Part shown: positions 46,979 through 55,747 of the stretch, piece by piece
Numbering within the stretch: the stretch's first letter is position 1
Layout of the letters: the number at the start of each line of letters is the position of its first letter
From: Thermomonospora echinospora
Lineage (GTDB): Bacteria; Actinomycetota; Actinomycetes; Streptosporangiales; Streptosporangiaceae
Reading direction: 5' to 3'
DNA: 64,000 nt
Assembly: GCF_900108175.1 (NCBI RefSeq)
Contig: NZ_FNVO01000006.1
Location: 310,001 to 374,000 of the forward strand
Translations under genes and position numbers: made by a program
The notes under the pieces: model-generated
The model's database searches: none
What the model was told of the DNA's origin: nothing
What the model saw: the letters and a program-made list of their open reading frames with translations, nothing else

Positions 46979-48199
46979 TCAGCGGGAGGCTGGCGCGGCG
47001 CCGCGGATCCCGGCGACGGCGCGCTCCACCACGGGCGAGTCCTTGAAGGCCCGGGCCACCTGGCACCACCAGGCCAGCTCCAGATCGATGTCGTTGCCGT
47101 CCCGCTCGTCGTGGAAGCGGTCCGCCGGCGCCTCGGCACCCCGGGCGCCCCGCCGCCAGGACTCCAGCGCGACCCGCAACTGGGCGGCCTCGACCAGGAC
47201 GGGCAACTGCTCGGCGGGCACGCCGCGGGCCCGGCCCAGCGCCCACACCGCGTCCTCGACCGCGGTGTCGAACAGCGGCGCCAGCGCCCACCGCCAGTCG
47301 CTCAACTCGATGATCGCGCGGCGGATCCGGTGCTGCAGGTCCAGCCTGCGCCCCCGGGCCACGAAGACCACCGACGGGTTGACCTCGGTGAGACGGCGGT
47401 GCAGGGAGCGCAGCGTCCGGTATCTCGGCCACCGGCGGACCGTCCGCCGCACGACCGGCCAGCGCGGCCCCCACATCGGCACGACCATCGCCGCGGTCAG
47501 GAAGAAGCAGCCGAACGGCGCCGCGACCAGGGAAGTGACCGACCCGGCCTGGTTGAGGACGTCCGTGCCGAACCAGTTGCCGCCGATCGACACCAGCCGC
47601 AGCGCCGAGTAGGTCGTCATGGTCACCCCGGCCCCCGCGTACAGCCGCAGCCCGCGCCGCAGGTAGGGCAGGGCCGCGTAGTCGTCGTGCCGCGCCCAGG
47701 TGAAGCACCAGCGGGCCAGGATCGCCGAGCCGATCAGCGTCGCCGAGTAGTAGATCGCGTAGGAGACCGCGACCGTCGGCTGGGTGGCGTAGTAGTACGG
47801 GTAGTCGATGGTGCGCTCGACGGGCACCTCCGACAGCGCGAACAGCACGCTGATCGTGACGATCACCAGCGAGTAGACCACCAGGACCCAGCGGAGCCGC
47901 CGCCAGGCCACCGCGGCCGGGTAGCGCCACAGCAGCGCCAGCACCAGAAACGAGGCCGCCAGCGCGGACAGGCACACCGCCGCCACCAGCTCGGCCAGGT
48001 TGGTGACCCCGGTGACCCGGTTGATCCAGGCAGCGCTGGCGGGGGACGCCGACCACATCGTCATCCCGAAGAAGAACACCGTGCCGCACAGCGCCCACAG
48101 CCCGGCGTTGCCCCGCTGTGCGCGCATGTGCCGCACCTTGTAGACGAGGATGCCGGTCAGCACGAGGGCAAAGAACGGGAACGCGATGTTCCTGACCAT
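46979..48199 (-). CDS. MAB_1171c-family putative transporter / membrane protein
   Basis: A 406-residue protein with seven predicted N-terminal helices (about residues 5-240) and a cytoplasmic C-terminal domain of about 160 residues containing LHRRLTEVNPSVVFVARGRR and LDLQHRIRRAIIELSDWRW. These features fit the MAB_1171c family, whose function is undefined and which co-occurs with XRE and ImmA-like genes. The GGAGG before the ATG at 48199 fixes the start. Confidence 0.82.
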   Translation of the reverse strand: MVRNIAFPFFALVLTGILVYKVRHMRAQRGNAGLWALCGTVFFFGMTMWSASPASAAWINRVTGVTNLAELVAAVCLSALAASFLVLALLWRYPAAVAWRRLRWVLVVYSLVIVTISVLFALSEVPVERTIDYPYYYATQPTVAVSYAIYYSATLIGSAILARWCFTWARHDDYAALPYLRRGLRLYAGAGVTMTTYSALRLVSIGGNWFGTDVLNQAGSVTSLVAAPFGCFFLTAAMVVPMWGPRWPVVRRTVRRWPRYRTLRSLHRRLTEVNPSVVFVARGRRLDLQHRIRRAIIELSDWRWALAPLFDTAVEDAVWALGRARGVPAEQLPVLVEAAQLRVALESWRRGARGAEAPADRFHDERDGNDIDLELAWWCQVARAFKDSPVVERAVAGIRGAAPASR

Positions 48200-48351
48200 C
48201 GTTCCTCCGACCGCTCCGGCCCCGGCACCGGGACGCCGCATGTCCGCAGGGAGCACCGCCGGCGGTCCGGCCACCGGTCGTGCACAACGATTCACGATCC
48301 GGCATCGCCCCGCCAGCGGTACGACGGATATCGACCGGAACGGGACGGCCG

Positions 48352-48851
48352 TCAGCGCGCGGAGCCCAGCGCGGCCTTGTCGACCTTCCCGTCCGGGCGG
48401 CGGACGGCCACGTCGCCGGTGCGCAGGAACCCGTCCGGGGTGAACGCCTGCTCGGTCGCCTCCTCCAGCCCCAGGTAACCGGTCATCATGCACGGGTTGC
48501 GGAGCTGGATCTCACCGGGCCTGCCCGGCGGCGCCTCGGCCCCGCCGTCGTCCACCAGCCGCAGCTCCAGCCGGGGGTCGGGGCGGCCGATCGTCGTCGC
48601 CAGCGTCTCGTCGTCGGCGGCCGGGTCGTTGTAGGCGACCGCGACGCAGCTCTCGGTCAGGCCGTACACGGTGGTGAGGCGGGCGCCGGTGGCGCGCAGC
48701 GCGCCACGTCCTCGGCCGCCTACCGATGGATGCGGCGCGTCCCCGCCAGGTCGTCCAGTGGCGCGTCGGGACGGCGCTCGGCCCAGTAATCCAGGAAGCC
48801 GCAGGCCCGGTCGGCCTCGGGGACGATCCCCTCCCCGGGCAGCTCAGGCAC
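48352..48851 (-). pseudogene. Broken acyl-CoA synthetase (AMP-binding enzyme)
   Basis: Pieces of one enzyme in order. An N-terminal stub (GIVPEADRACGFLDYWAERR) begins at GTG 48851 and stops at a TAG near 48720. After a shift, ATGARLTTVYGLTES appears, with the YGLTE core. Then the GYLGLEEATEQAFTPDGFLRTGD region follows. The C-terminal hinge and lysine motif are gone, and the tail is only PDGKVDK. Roughly 200 residues are missing in the middle. It overlaps the end of the MaoC gene, suggesting an old operon. Confidence 0.75.
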
Positions 48852-49311
48852 CGGGCGCCTTCGGGTCCACGAACAGCGTGATCCAGTCGGCGATCATCGC
48901 GGGCCCCTCGGCCCCCTCGACCTCCAGGACGTTGCGGGTGACGAGGCGCATCCGCCCCGGCGCCTTCTCGCGGGCCTCGACCAGCTCGGCACGCACCCGG
49001 ACCCGCTGCCCTGCCAGGACGGGCCGCAGGAAGCGCACCCGGTCCACGCCGTAGTTCAGCCCGTAGCGGCCTTCCAGGTCCACGTCCAGGTCGCGTTTGT
49101 GGAAGGCCACCAGGATCGACAGCAGCAGGAACCCGGAGATCATCCTGTCCCCGTAGGGGTCGCCGTTGGACGGCGGGCGGCCCAGGAAGTCCTCCCGCAG
49201 AAAGGTGGCCTCGGCGAACGCCTGCTCGTCGGCGGCGCCCAGCTCCGCCCACCCGGAGCACATCAGCTCCTCGCCCACGTGCTCGGGCAGTTCAGCCAGC
49301 GTGTACGTCAT
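48844..49311 (-). CDS. MaoC-family dehydratase / hotdog protein
   Basis: A 155-residue hotdog-fold protein. The NodN/MaoC pattern DRMISGFLLLSILVAFHKRD and NYGVDRVRFLRPVLAGQRVR are present, with the active-site region degenerate (Asp and no canonical His at the usual place). Such proteins hydrate enoyl-CoA thioesters, but catalysis is uncertain for this one. It overlaps the permease upstream by 20 bp and the broken ligase downstream, forming one transcription unit. Confidence 0.8.
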   Translation of the reverse strand: MTYTLAELPEHVGEELMCSGWAELGAADEQAFAEATFLREDFLGRPPSNGDPYGDRMISGFLLLSILVAFHKRDLDVDLEGRYGLNYGVDRVRFLRPVLAGQRVRVRAELVEAREKAPGRMRLVTRNVLEVEGAEGPAMIADWITLFVDPKAPGA

Positions 49312-50764
49312 CGGTCTCCCCTTCGCGGGTGGCGGCGGTGGCGGACGCCGGATGTCCGATGCGGGCGTACCGCCGTGGGTCGGCGTGCCGCAGCCGGGCC
49401 GCGTACAGGGCCGCGGCCAGCGCCAGCGCCATCACCAGGTACGGCAGTGCGAGGATCACCAGGGCGTCGCTGTGCGCCAGCGTCCGGAAGTTCGCCAGCA
49501 GCAGGGCGGTCGCCGTCAGCAGCCCGGCGCACCCGGCCAGCGGGGCGGCCAGCGTCCTGAGCACCGTCCCGGCCCGGTGGCGGCGGAAGTACACCACCAC
49601 CGCGATCGCCGCGAACGCCTGCAGCAGCACGATCCCCAGGGTCGACAGCCCGCTCATGATCGTCACCAGGTTGCGGTAGGGATCCAGCCCGGCGATCGCG
49701 AACGCGGCCACCACCAGGGCGGTGAAGGCGGTCTGCGCCAGGCTCGCGGCGTACGGGGACCGGTGCCGCGGATGCACCCGGCCCAGTCGGGCGGGGGCCA
49801 GTCCGTCGCGGGCCAGCGAGAACAGGTAGCGGCCCGCCGCGTTGTGCGAGGACAGCAGCGAGGCGAACACGCTGGTGATCACCAGCAGCCCGAACACCGC
49901 CTCCACCCCCGTGCCCAGGAACTCCCGGGTCAGGTTGAACAGCAGGTCGCCCTCCTCGGCGTCGGCGACCGGCTGCGCCCGTTCGGCGCCCAGCGCCCCG
50001 ACCGTCAGCCAGCTGGTCAGGGTGTAGAATAGGCCGATCACCAGGACGGCCGTGTAGGTGGCGCGCGGCACCGCCCGGGCCGGGTCCCTGGTCTCCTCCG
50101 CATAGAGCGCGGCCCCCTCGAACCCGGCGAACGAGCCGAACGCGAACATGAACGCCACGCCCGGCGCCCCGGCCAGCACCGTCCCCGGGTCGAACGAGGC
50201 GGCGACGAAGGCGTCCAGCCCCCGGTCGGCCAGCACCGCGACGTCGAAGACCAGCAGCACCGCCACCTCGCAGGTCAGCAGCACCGCCAGCAGCTTCGCG
50301 GACAGGTCCACGCTGCGGAAGCCGAGCACCGCCATGATCGCGATCGCGGCGGCGCTCCACGCCCACCACGGGCCGGGCGCCTCGGCCCCGTCGGTGAGGA
50401 AGTAGCCGATGCCTCCGGCCAGCGCCGCCACCAGCGCGTTGTAGGCGACGAGCGCGAACACCGCCCCGGCGGCGGCCACCGGGCGTCCCAGCCCGCGCGC
50501 CAGGTAGGTGTAGAAACCGCCGCCGTCGGTGACGCGCCGCGCCATGGCCGCGTACCCCACCGAGAAGCACAGCAGCGTCACGGTCGCGACGAGATAGGCG
50601 CCGGGCACGCCCGCCCCGTTCCCGGCGCCCATCGACAGCGGCACCGTGCCCGCCATCGCCACCAGCGGCGCGGCCGCCGCCACCACCAGGAACACGATCT
50701 TCGGTGTGCTCAGCGTGCGGCCGAGCCGCTGTGCGACGTCCTGTTCGCCGGCGTCCACCGCCAT
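49292..50764 (-). CDS. APC-family amino acid/polyamine permease
   Basis: A 490-residue permease with 12 or so hydrophobic segments and APC signatures KIVFLVVAAAAPLVAMAGTV, GGGFYTYLARGLGRPVAAAG and FAFGSFAGFEGAALYAEE. Transport of an amino acid or amine is expected; the neighbouring acyl-CoA genes suggest a catabolic context. The ATG at 50764 is chosen from the conserved N-terminus. Upstream is a palindromic site, see 50785. Confidence 0.88.
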   Translation of the reverse strand: MAVDAGEQDVAQRLGRTLSTPKIVFLVVAAAAPLVAMAGTVPLSMGAGNGAGVPGAYLVATVTLLCFSVGYAAMARRVTDGGGFYTYLARGLGRPVAAAGAVFALVAYNALVAALAGGIGYFLTDGAEAPGPWWAWSAAAIAIMAVLGFRSVDLSAKLLAVLLTCEVAVLLVFDVAVLADRGLDAFVAASFDPGTVLAGAPGVAFMFAFGSFAGFEGAALYAEETRDPARAVPRATYTAVLVIGLFYTLTSWLTVGALGAERAQPVADAEEGDLLFNLTREFLGTGVEAVFGLLVITSVFASLLSSHNAAGRYLFSLARDGLAPARLGRVHPRHRSPYAASLAQTAFTALVVAAFAIAGLDPYRNLVTIMSGLSTLGIVLLQAFAAIAVVVYFRRHRAGTVLRTLAAPLAGCAGLLTATALLLANFRTLAHSDALVILALPYLVMALALAAALYAARLRHADPRRYARIGHPASATAATREGETDDVHAG

Positions 50765-50784
50765 GCGCCCCCCTCGGGCCGAAC

Positions 50785-50805
50785 CTGAAACTCGTTCAGA
50801 TCTGA
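50785..50805. promoter_or_regulatory. Overlapping palindromes upstream of the permease
   Basis: CTGAAACTCGTTCAG (50785-50799) and TCAGATCTGA (50796-50805) share bases. They lie 21 to 41 bp before the permease start, a usual place for a repressor site of TetR or GntR type. No local regulator gene is clear. Confidence 0.45.
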
Positions 50806-51032
50806 CATGGCGGGCGGACACCTGGCAACCCATATGGATCATGAGTGAGCAAATCGTGCCGTAAATCCCGTGCGTCCCCTGGGCAACCGAAATACGGACC
50901 GCAGTAAAAGGGATTTGCCGAATGGCCTCTTCAGCGTCGGGGACTGCGCGGCAACGTGGCGTACGGACCTGAGGGCGCGGCGTTCACCGAGGGGGCCGGG
51001 CGGATCCGGCCGGCCGGCCGCGCGGGGCGGCC

Positions 51033-51404
51033 TCAGATCTCCAGCTCCTCCTCGATGGACTTGAGGCGGTGGCGGGCGAGCGCGAGGTTGGCCCGCGACC
51101 GGTCCAAGGCCGCGTACAGGAACAGGCCCGAGTTCTTGCGGCCGGTGAGCGGGCGGATGATGTGGTACTGGCCGGACAGCGTGATGAGGATGTCCTCGAT
51201 GTCGTCCTTGAGGCCGAGCTGCTCCATCGTGCGCAGCTTGGCCCGCACCACCTCGGTGTTGCCCGCGGCGGCGACGTTCAGGTCCAGGACCTTGGAACTG
51301 CTCAGCGTCCCGAGGGCCATTCCGCTGCCGTAGTCCACGACGGCGGCGCCCACGGCCCCGTCGATCGCCATGATGTCCTTGAGCGCGATGTCGATGTTCG
51401 CCAT
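51033..51404 (-). CDS. Roadblock/LC7-domain protein
   Basis: A 123-residue roadblock-type protein: MANIDIALKDIMAIDGAVGA at the N-terminus and the family core AAVVDYGSGMALGT with the closing SGLFLYAALDRSRANLALAR. Roadblock proteins usually act as activators or scaffolds for small GTPases (MglB-like), and dimerise. The operon has no GTPase. The start could also be an ATG two codons upstream (51410). Confidence 0.85.
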   Translation of the reverse strand: MANIDIALKDIMAIDGAVGAAVVDYGSGMALGTLSSSKVLDLNVAAAGNTEVVRAKLRTMEQLGLKDDIEDILITLSGQYHIIRPLTGRKNSGLFLYAALDRSRANLALARHRLKSIEEELEI

Positions 51405-51423
51405 GTACATATCCCTTCACTGG

Positions 51424-51936
51424 TCACTGACGGTTTCGGCGATGGCGCGGGCCCTCGGCGGGCGGCGGGCGCGGCGCGGCGGCGCCGGCCTCCTCCAGCA
51501 GGGCGGCGATCCGGGCGGCCGCCGGCCGGGACTCCAGGTGCAGCCGGCCGACGTTGACGCCGGGACCGGCCAGCACGGTCAGGGACGCGACGAGACCGGC
51601 CGCGTAGGTCACCACGTAGCCGCCGGTGGCGCGGATCACCACCTCCTGGAACCCGCCGTCCTGGACGGTCAGCGCGATCCGTTGGGACAGCGCCAGGCCG
51701 GAGGTGGTCAGCGCGGCCATCCCGGCCGGCTCGACCTGCGGGGGCAGGTCCGCGGCCACCGGCAGGCCGTCCGCGGAGGCGACCAGGCTGCCGGTGAGCC
51801 CGGGCAGCCGGTGGCGCAGCGCGTGCAGTTCGCCGAGCACCGACGCGCCGGGCACTGCGGGCGTGCGGCCGTCGGCCGGGGGTTGGACCGTCACCTTGGT
51901 CAGCCTTTCGATCAGGTTCTCCAGTTGCCGCCGCAT
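51424..51936 (-). CDS. Roadblock/LC7-domain protein
   Basis: A 170-residue protein. The roadblock fold is at about residues 30-140 (LPGLTGSLVASADGLPVAAD, ALSQRIALTVQDGGFQEVVI). It has a helical N-terminal extension MRRQLENLIERLTKVT and a Pro/Arg-rich tail. It begins 14 bp beyond the previous gene's stop, so the genes are coupled; a GTG at 51945 is a possible alternative start. Confidence 0.8.
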   Translation of the reverse strand: MRRQLENLIERLTKVTVQPPADGRTPAVPGASVLGELHALRHRLPGLTGSLVASADGLPVAADLPPQVEPAGMAALTTSGLALSQRIALTVQDGGFQEVVIRATGGYVVTYAAGLVASLTVLAGPGVNVGRLHLESRPAAARIAALLEEAGAAAPRPPPAEGPRHRRNRQ

Positions 51937-51949
51937 CGGGCTCACCGGG

Positions 51950-52729
51950 TCACGCCATCTGTTCCAGTGCCGCACGCAGCCGGTGCAGCACGTCCTGGTC
52001 GACCGGCCCCCACCGGATCGGCACGGCGGACGGCTCCGCAGAAGGCTCTGCGGGCGGCTCCGCGGGCGGCTCCGCGCCGGGCGGCTGACGCGGTGTGCCC
52101 GCGTGTTCGATCAGCGCGTCGGCGGCCAGGCCGCGCACCGCCAGCAGGCAGCCGTAGGCGGTACGGCCGAGGTCGCGGGCCAGCTCGGCGGGGGTACGCC
52201 GACCGTCGGCGTTGAGCAGGATCTCCGCCTGCAGGCCGGTCAGCACCAGCCGCTGGCGGCGCAGCCTGCGGACCGGGACGACCGGCGCCTCGTCGGCCTG
52301 CGCCGAGGGCCACTGCGCGTCCAGCAGCGCCCGGCGGTGCTCGGCCTCGAAGGCCAGGGTGCCGGGGGCGATGCGGCAGATCGGCGCCAGATCGTGCCGC
52401 ACGTCCTCGGCGAAGTGCGCCTCGGACCGCGAGCCGAGCAGGAAGTAGCCGGCGTCGAAGGTCGTCAGTAGCGCGAACAGCTCCAGTTCGGCCCGGCCGA
52501 GCCCGCCGGGCGGGCGCCCGGCCCGGCGGTCGCGCCACCACTGCTCGGCCGGCACCCGGCCGGAGGCGGTCACCAACTCGTCCAGCCCGGGGGCACGGCG
52601 GTGCTGGGCGAAGGTGACGGCGCCGTCGACGAGGAAGAACGCCCCCTCGGCGCCCACCCGCAGCATTCCGGTGGCCCGCCGCTCGCCCAGCCGGTGCAGT
52701 TCGGCCGCGATCCGGTCGGTCGGCGGCAT
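51950..52729 (-). CDS. DUF4388-like / winged-helix protein in the roadblock operon
   Basis: A 259-residue protein. The N-terminal part has the DUF4388-like segment GERRATGMLRVGAEGAFFLV, followed by a helical middle and a winged-helix-like C-terminal half (LTGLQAEILLNADGRRTPAE). DUF4388 domains are found in prokaryotic two-component and GTPase modules; this protein lacks a response-regulator domain. It lies between roadblock genes with one-base gaps, so it is part of the same complex or pathway. Confidence 0.65.
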   Translation of the reverse strand: MPPTDRIAAELHRLGERRATGMLRVGAEGAFFLVDGAVTFAQHRRAPGLDELVTASGRVPAEQWWRDRRAGRPPGGLGRAELELFALLTTFDAGYFLLGSRSEAHFAEDVRHDLAPICRIAPGTLAFEAEHRRALLDAQWPSAQADEAPVVPVRRLRRQRLVLTGLQAEILLNADGRRTPAELARDLGRTAYGCLLAVRGLAADALIEHAGTPRQPPGAEPPAEPPAEPSAEPSAVPIRWGPVDQDVLHRLRAALEQMA

Positions 52730-52730
52730 C

Positions 52731-53111
52731 TCACGAGCCCGTCATCTCGCGCACGATCTCGCGCATCCTGATCCTGGCCAGCGCCAGGTTCCCGGCGCCG
52801 CCGTCGATGTGCACGTGCAGGAACAGCCGGCCGTCGAAAGCGGTGCCGAGCAGGGTGAGCAGGTGGTACCCGTGGGCGCCGGAGACGATGATGTCCTCGA
52901 CGTCCTCGCCCGTTCCGCTGGTCCGCAGGCTCGGGGCGGCCAGCACGGCGCGTACCACGTCGGTCGTGCCGGCGGCGTCCTCGTGCTGGTCCGCGAGGTC
53001 CGCACGGCCGGCGGCGGCCACCGCGAGCCCGCTGGCGCCGTCCACCAACGTCACGCGCTGCGCCCCGGGAATGGCCATGACGTGGTCCAGGCAATGGTCG
53101 ATACCGAGCAC
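52731..53111 (-). CDS. Roadblock/LC7-domain protein
   Basis: A 126-residue protein starting VLGIDHCLDHVMAIPGAQRV, with the core LVDGASGLAVAAAGR and a terminal FLHVHIDGGAGNLALARIRM. GGAGGGGAGACC before the GTG at 53111 gives a clear ribosome-binding site. It is first in the roadblock operon. The long frame that continues upstream through 53384 is not protein-like. Confidence 0.85.
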   Translation of the reverse strand: MLGIDHCLDHVMAIPGAQRVTLVDGASGLAVAAAGRADLADQHEDAAGTTDVVRAVLAAPSLRTSGTGEDVEDIIVSGAHGYHLLTLLGTAFDGRLFLHVHIDGGAGNLALARIRMREIVREMTGS

Positions 53112-53650
53112 GGTCTCCCCTCCGATGGGAGTCGCGGGCCGCCTGACCGTCCGGCGGCGACGATGGCCGACGTTACCCAGGAATTCGACGCGCCGACCAC
53201 CGAAGAACCAGTAAATGTCTCCAGTTATCTGAAATTCCTCCACAGTCCACTCGAAACACGACAATGGAAGATGAATACCCACCGGTATCGGCGGCTGGAA
53301 TACGTCTTTACGGTTCCCGCGGATAACGGGAGGGGCGCCTTCAAGGCCTCCGCACGACACCCGCACCGCTCCACCCGTGCGCAAACGGCCAACGACACCG
53401 GGCGCTTCGCGGGGAGCGGCTGCGGCCCCGCGCCGGCGGGATCACGGCGCGCCGGCCACCAGGGCAATGCGCCGGACGGGGCGGGAGTTCACCGCCGCGC
53501 CACAGGACGTGGTCCGGATCATCACGGCGCTGCACAAGGGCGCCCTCGTGCAGCGCTACCTGGAGCCGGACCTTGTCCCGCAGGGCCGCCTGGAACGCCT
53601 GGCGCTGCCCGTCCTGCCGCGCTCTTTCTCCCGGTCGGTGATGGGGCCGG
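53112..53650. other. Intergenic region with an AT-richer promoter zone
   Basis: The 53180-53320 part is clearly lower in GC than the rest and should contain the promoter of the roadblock operon. A short plus-strand frame at 53467-53685 (opening MRRTGREFTAAPQDVVRIIT) reads like protein but lacks support and runs into the next gene's 3' end. Nothing else recognised. Confidence 0.4.
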
Positions 53651-54559
53651 TCACTCGGGATAGTCGGCCAGCACGCTCTCGATGATCTCCGGGGTGCGGT
53701 CGGGCGGCTCGGCCTCGGTCACCAGCGTGTGGAACGCCTGCCAGTAGTAGTCGATCTCGGCGGGCCGGTCCGGGTAGACGGCGCTGTCGAGTTGCTCCAG
53801 AAAGACCGTGTCCTGCAGGTCCGGATGCGGGAGGCGGACCAGGGTGACCGAGCCGCCCGCCGCCGCGTGCCCGCCGGCCGCGAACGGCACGATCTGGACG
53901 GTGACGTTCGGCATCCGGCAGACCTCGACCAGACGCTCCAGTTGGCCCCGCATCGTCGCCGGGCCGCCGATGGGCCGCCGCAGCACCGCCTCGTCCAGCA
54001 CCGCCCACAGGTTGACCGGTCGGGACCGCCGGGTCAGGATTCGCTGGCGGCCCATCCGCAGTTCGAGGCGGCGGGCCAGCTCCGGGGCCGGGACGGCGGC
54101 GTGGTCGAGCCGGATGACCTCGCGGGCGTAGTCCTCGGTCTGCAGCAGTCCGGGAACGAACTGGACCTCGAAGCACCGGATGTGGCTGGCGGTCTGCTCG
54201 GCGCTCAGGTAGGCCCGCAGCCAGTGGGGCACGATGTCGTGGTAGGCCTGCCACCAGGCGGGGGCGTTGGCCCGCTCCACCAGGGCGAGCAGGGTGGAAC
54301 GTTCCGACCGCTCGGCGTCGTAGAGGTCCAGCAGATCGGTTACGTCCCGCAGCTTGCAGCCGGTGCGGCCGAGCTCCAGCCGGCTGATCTTGGAGGAGGA
54401 GGCCCGGATCGTCCGGCCCGCCTGCTCCCGCGAGATGCCGCGGGACTCCCGCAACTCGCGCAACCGCGCGCCCAGCACCATCCGTGCGATCAGGGGACCG
54501 GCCGGGTCGGGCTCGGCGGGAGCCCGACCGGAGCCGTCGTTGACAGTGGTGGAGATCAA
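53651..54559 (-). CDS. XRE-family regulator with C-terminal DUF5753 domain
   Basis: A 302-residue regulator. HTH ISREQAGRTIRASSSKISRL at about residues 42-61, then DUF5753 with FVPGLLQTEDYAREVIRLDH and LDEAVLRRPIGG. The best start is a TTG at 54559 with GAGGAT upstream; an ATG at 54481 would begin directly at the HTH. Unlike the first copy at 1433, no DUF397 gene follows, but a DUF574 methyltransferase gene lies on the same strand just upstream. Confidence 0.88.
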   Translation of the reverse strand: MISTTVNDGSGRAPAEPDPAGPLIARMVLGARLRELRESRGISREQAGRTIRASSSKISRLELGRTGCKLRDVTDLLDLYDAERSERSTLLALVERANAPAWWQAYHDIVPHWLRAYLSAEQTASHIRCFEVQFVPGLLQTEDYAREVIRLDHAAVPAPELARRLELRMGRQRILTRRSRPVNLWAVLDEAVLRRPIGGPATMRGQLERLVEVCRMPNVTVQIVPFAAGGHAAAGGSVTLVRLPHPDLQDTVFLEQLDSAVYPDRPAEIDYYWQAFHTLVTEAEPPDRTPEIIESVLADYPE

Positions 54560-54726
54560 GGGCGGATCCTCATCAGATGACGGCCTGAACAGGCGGTCGT
54601 TACAGCTTCACACCAGGGCCATGCGCACGCATGCGGACACACGCGACAAAATGGCCGGACCCGGCCATGTTTCTCAGGTTTCGGACGGGACCGGGTCCGG
54701 ACTCCAGGTCTGCTGAAACCGGAGAA

Positions 54727-55527
54727 TCAGGGCTTGCGCGCGACGGCGGCCAGCGTCGGGTGGTCCTTGTGCTCCAGCGGCTCCACCTCGGGACGCCACT
54801 GCGGGCCCTGCACCAGCCCCGGCTCCACCAGCTCCAGCCCCTCGAAGTACCGCTCGATCACCTCGCGGCTGCGCAGCCGGTAGGGGGTCGCGCCGGTGTC
54901 GTCGTAACCGCTCTGGGCCTCCTGGAACGACTGGTCGGTGTCGGTGGCCTCGTAGAAGGCCATGTAGCCGCCCGACGGCAGCTCCGCAGCCAGCCGCCGG
55001 ACGATCGACACCGCCTCCTCGTCGGTGACGTGCCCGAGCACCCCCATCAGCATGATGGCCACCGGCTGGGAGAAGTCCAGCAGATCCTTGGCCCTCTCGA
55101 TGATCTTCTCCGGGTCGCGCACGTCGGCGTCCAGGTAGGTGGTGGCGCCCTCGGGGGTGCTGGTCAGCAGGGCCCGGGCGTGCGCCAGCACCAGCGGGTC
55201 GTTGTCGACGTAGACGATCCGGGCGTCCGGCGCGATCCGCTGGGCGACCTCGTGGGTGTTGTCCACGGTCGGCAGCCCGGTGCCGATGTCCAGGAACTGG
55301 CGGACCTTGGCCTCGCCGGCCAGGTAGTGGATGGCCCGTGCCAGGAAGTGCCGGCCCGACCGGGCCAGCTCGACGATCTGCGGGAACACCGCCATGTACT
55401 GGTCGCCGGCGATCCGGTCGACCTCGTAGTTGTCCTTGCCGCCCAGCCAGTAGTTCCAAATCCGGGCCGAGTGCGGCACGGAGGTGTCGATCTTGGGAGG
55501 TGCCTGGTCGGGCGTCTCGTCGGTCAC
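54727..55527 (-). CDS. SAV2177-type (DUF574) SAM-dependent methyltransferase
   Basis: A 266-residue methyltransferase with ARIWNYWLGGKDNYEVDRIA, motif I FLDIGTGLPT, the ribose contact IVYVDNDPLVLAHARALL and AIMLMGVLGHVTDEEAV. AAGGAA precedes the GTG at 55527. Paralogous to the gene at 46109. The WLGGKDNYEVDR segment is more canonical than in the other copy. Confidence 0.92.
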   Translation of the reverse strand: MTDETPDQAPPKIDTSVPHSARIWNYWLGGKDNYEVDRIAGDQYMAVFPQIVELARSGRHFLARAIHYLAGEAKVRQFLDIGTGLPTVDNTHEVAQRIAPDARIVYVDNDPLVLAHARALLTSTPEGATTYLDADVRDPEKIIERAKDLLDFSQPVAIMLMGVLGHVTDEEAVSIVRRLAAELPSGGYMAFYEATDTDQSFQEAQSGYDDTGATPYRLRSREVIERYFEGLELVEPGLVQGPQWRPEVEPLEHKDHPTLAAVARKP

Positions 55528-55649
55528 GTCGGGATTCCTTCCGTCCCTCGGCCTGTACTGCGCACCAAACTTAACGCCGCAGGGCACGGACTGCCGAGAA
55601 TCGGAGATTTCACCCATCCGTGACCCGCGAACGGACCGCACGGGGACGG

Positions 55650-55687
55650 CCGCAGGCCCGGCCGGACGGGGACGGCCGGGCCTGCGG
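55650..55687. terminator. Strong terminator after the secreted lipase
   Basis: CCGCAGGCCCGGCCG (55650-55664) and its exact complement (55673-55687) with an 8-nt loop, about 60 bp past the lipase stop. It may also separate the lipase from the divergent methyltransferase. Confidence 0.8.
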
Positions 55688-55747
55688 GCGGGTGGCCTCG
55701 GCGCGGCGGGAGTCGCCTGGCCCGCGCCTCGGCCGCGGTCGGACGGG

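Noticed and set aside
53467-53685. Plus-strand frame in the gap before the XRE gene
   Set aside because: No homologous motif, poor context, and it overlaps the 3' end of a real gene on the other strand.
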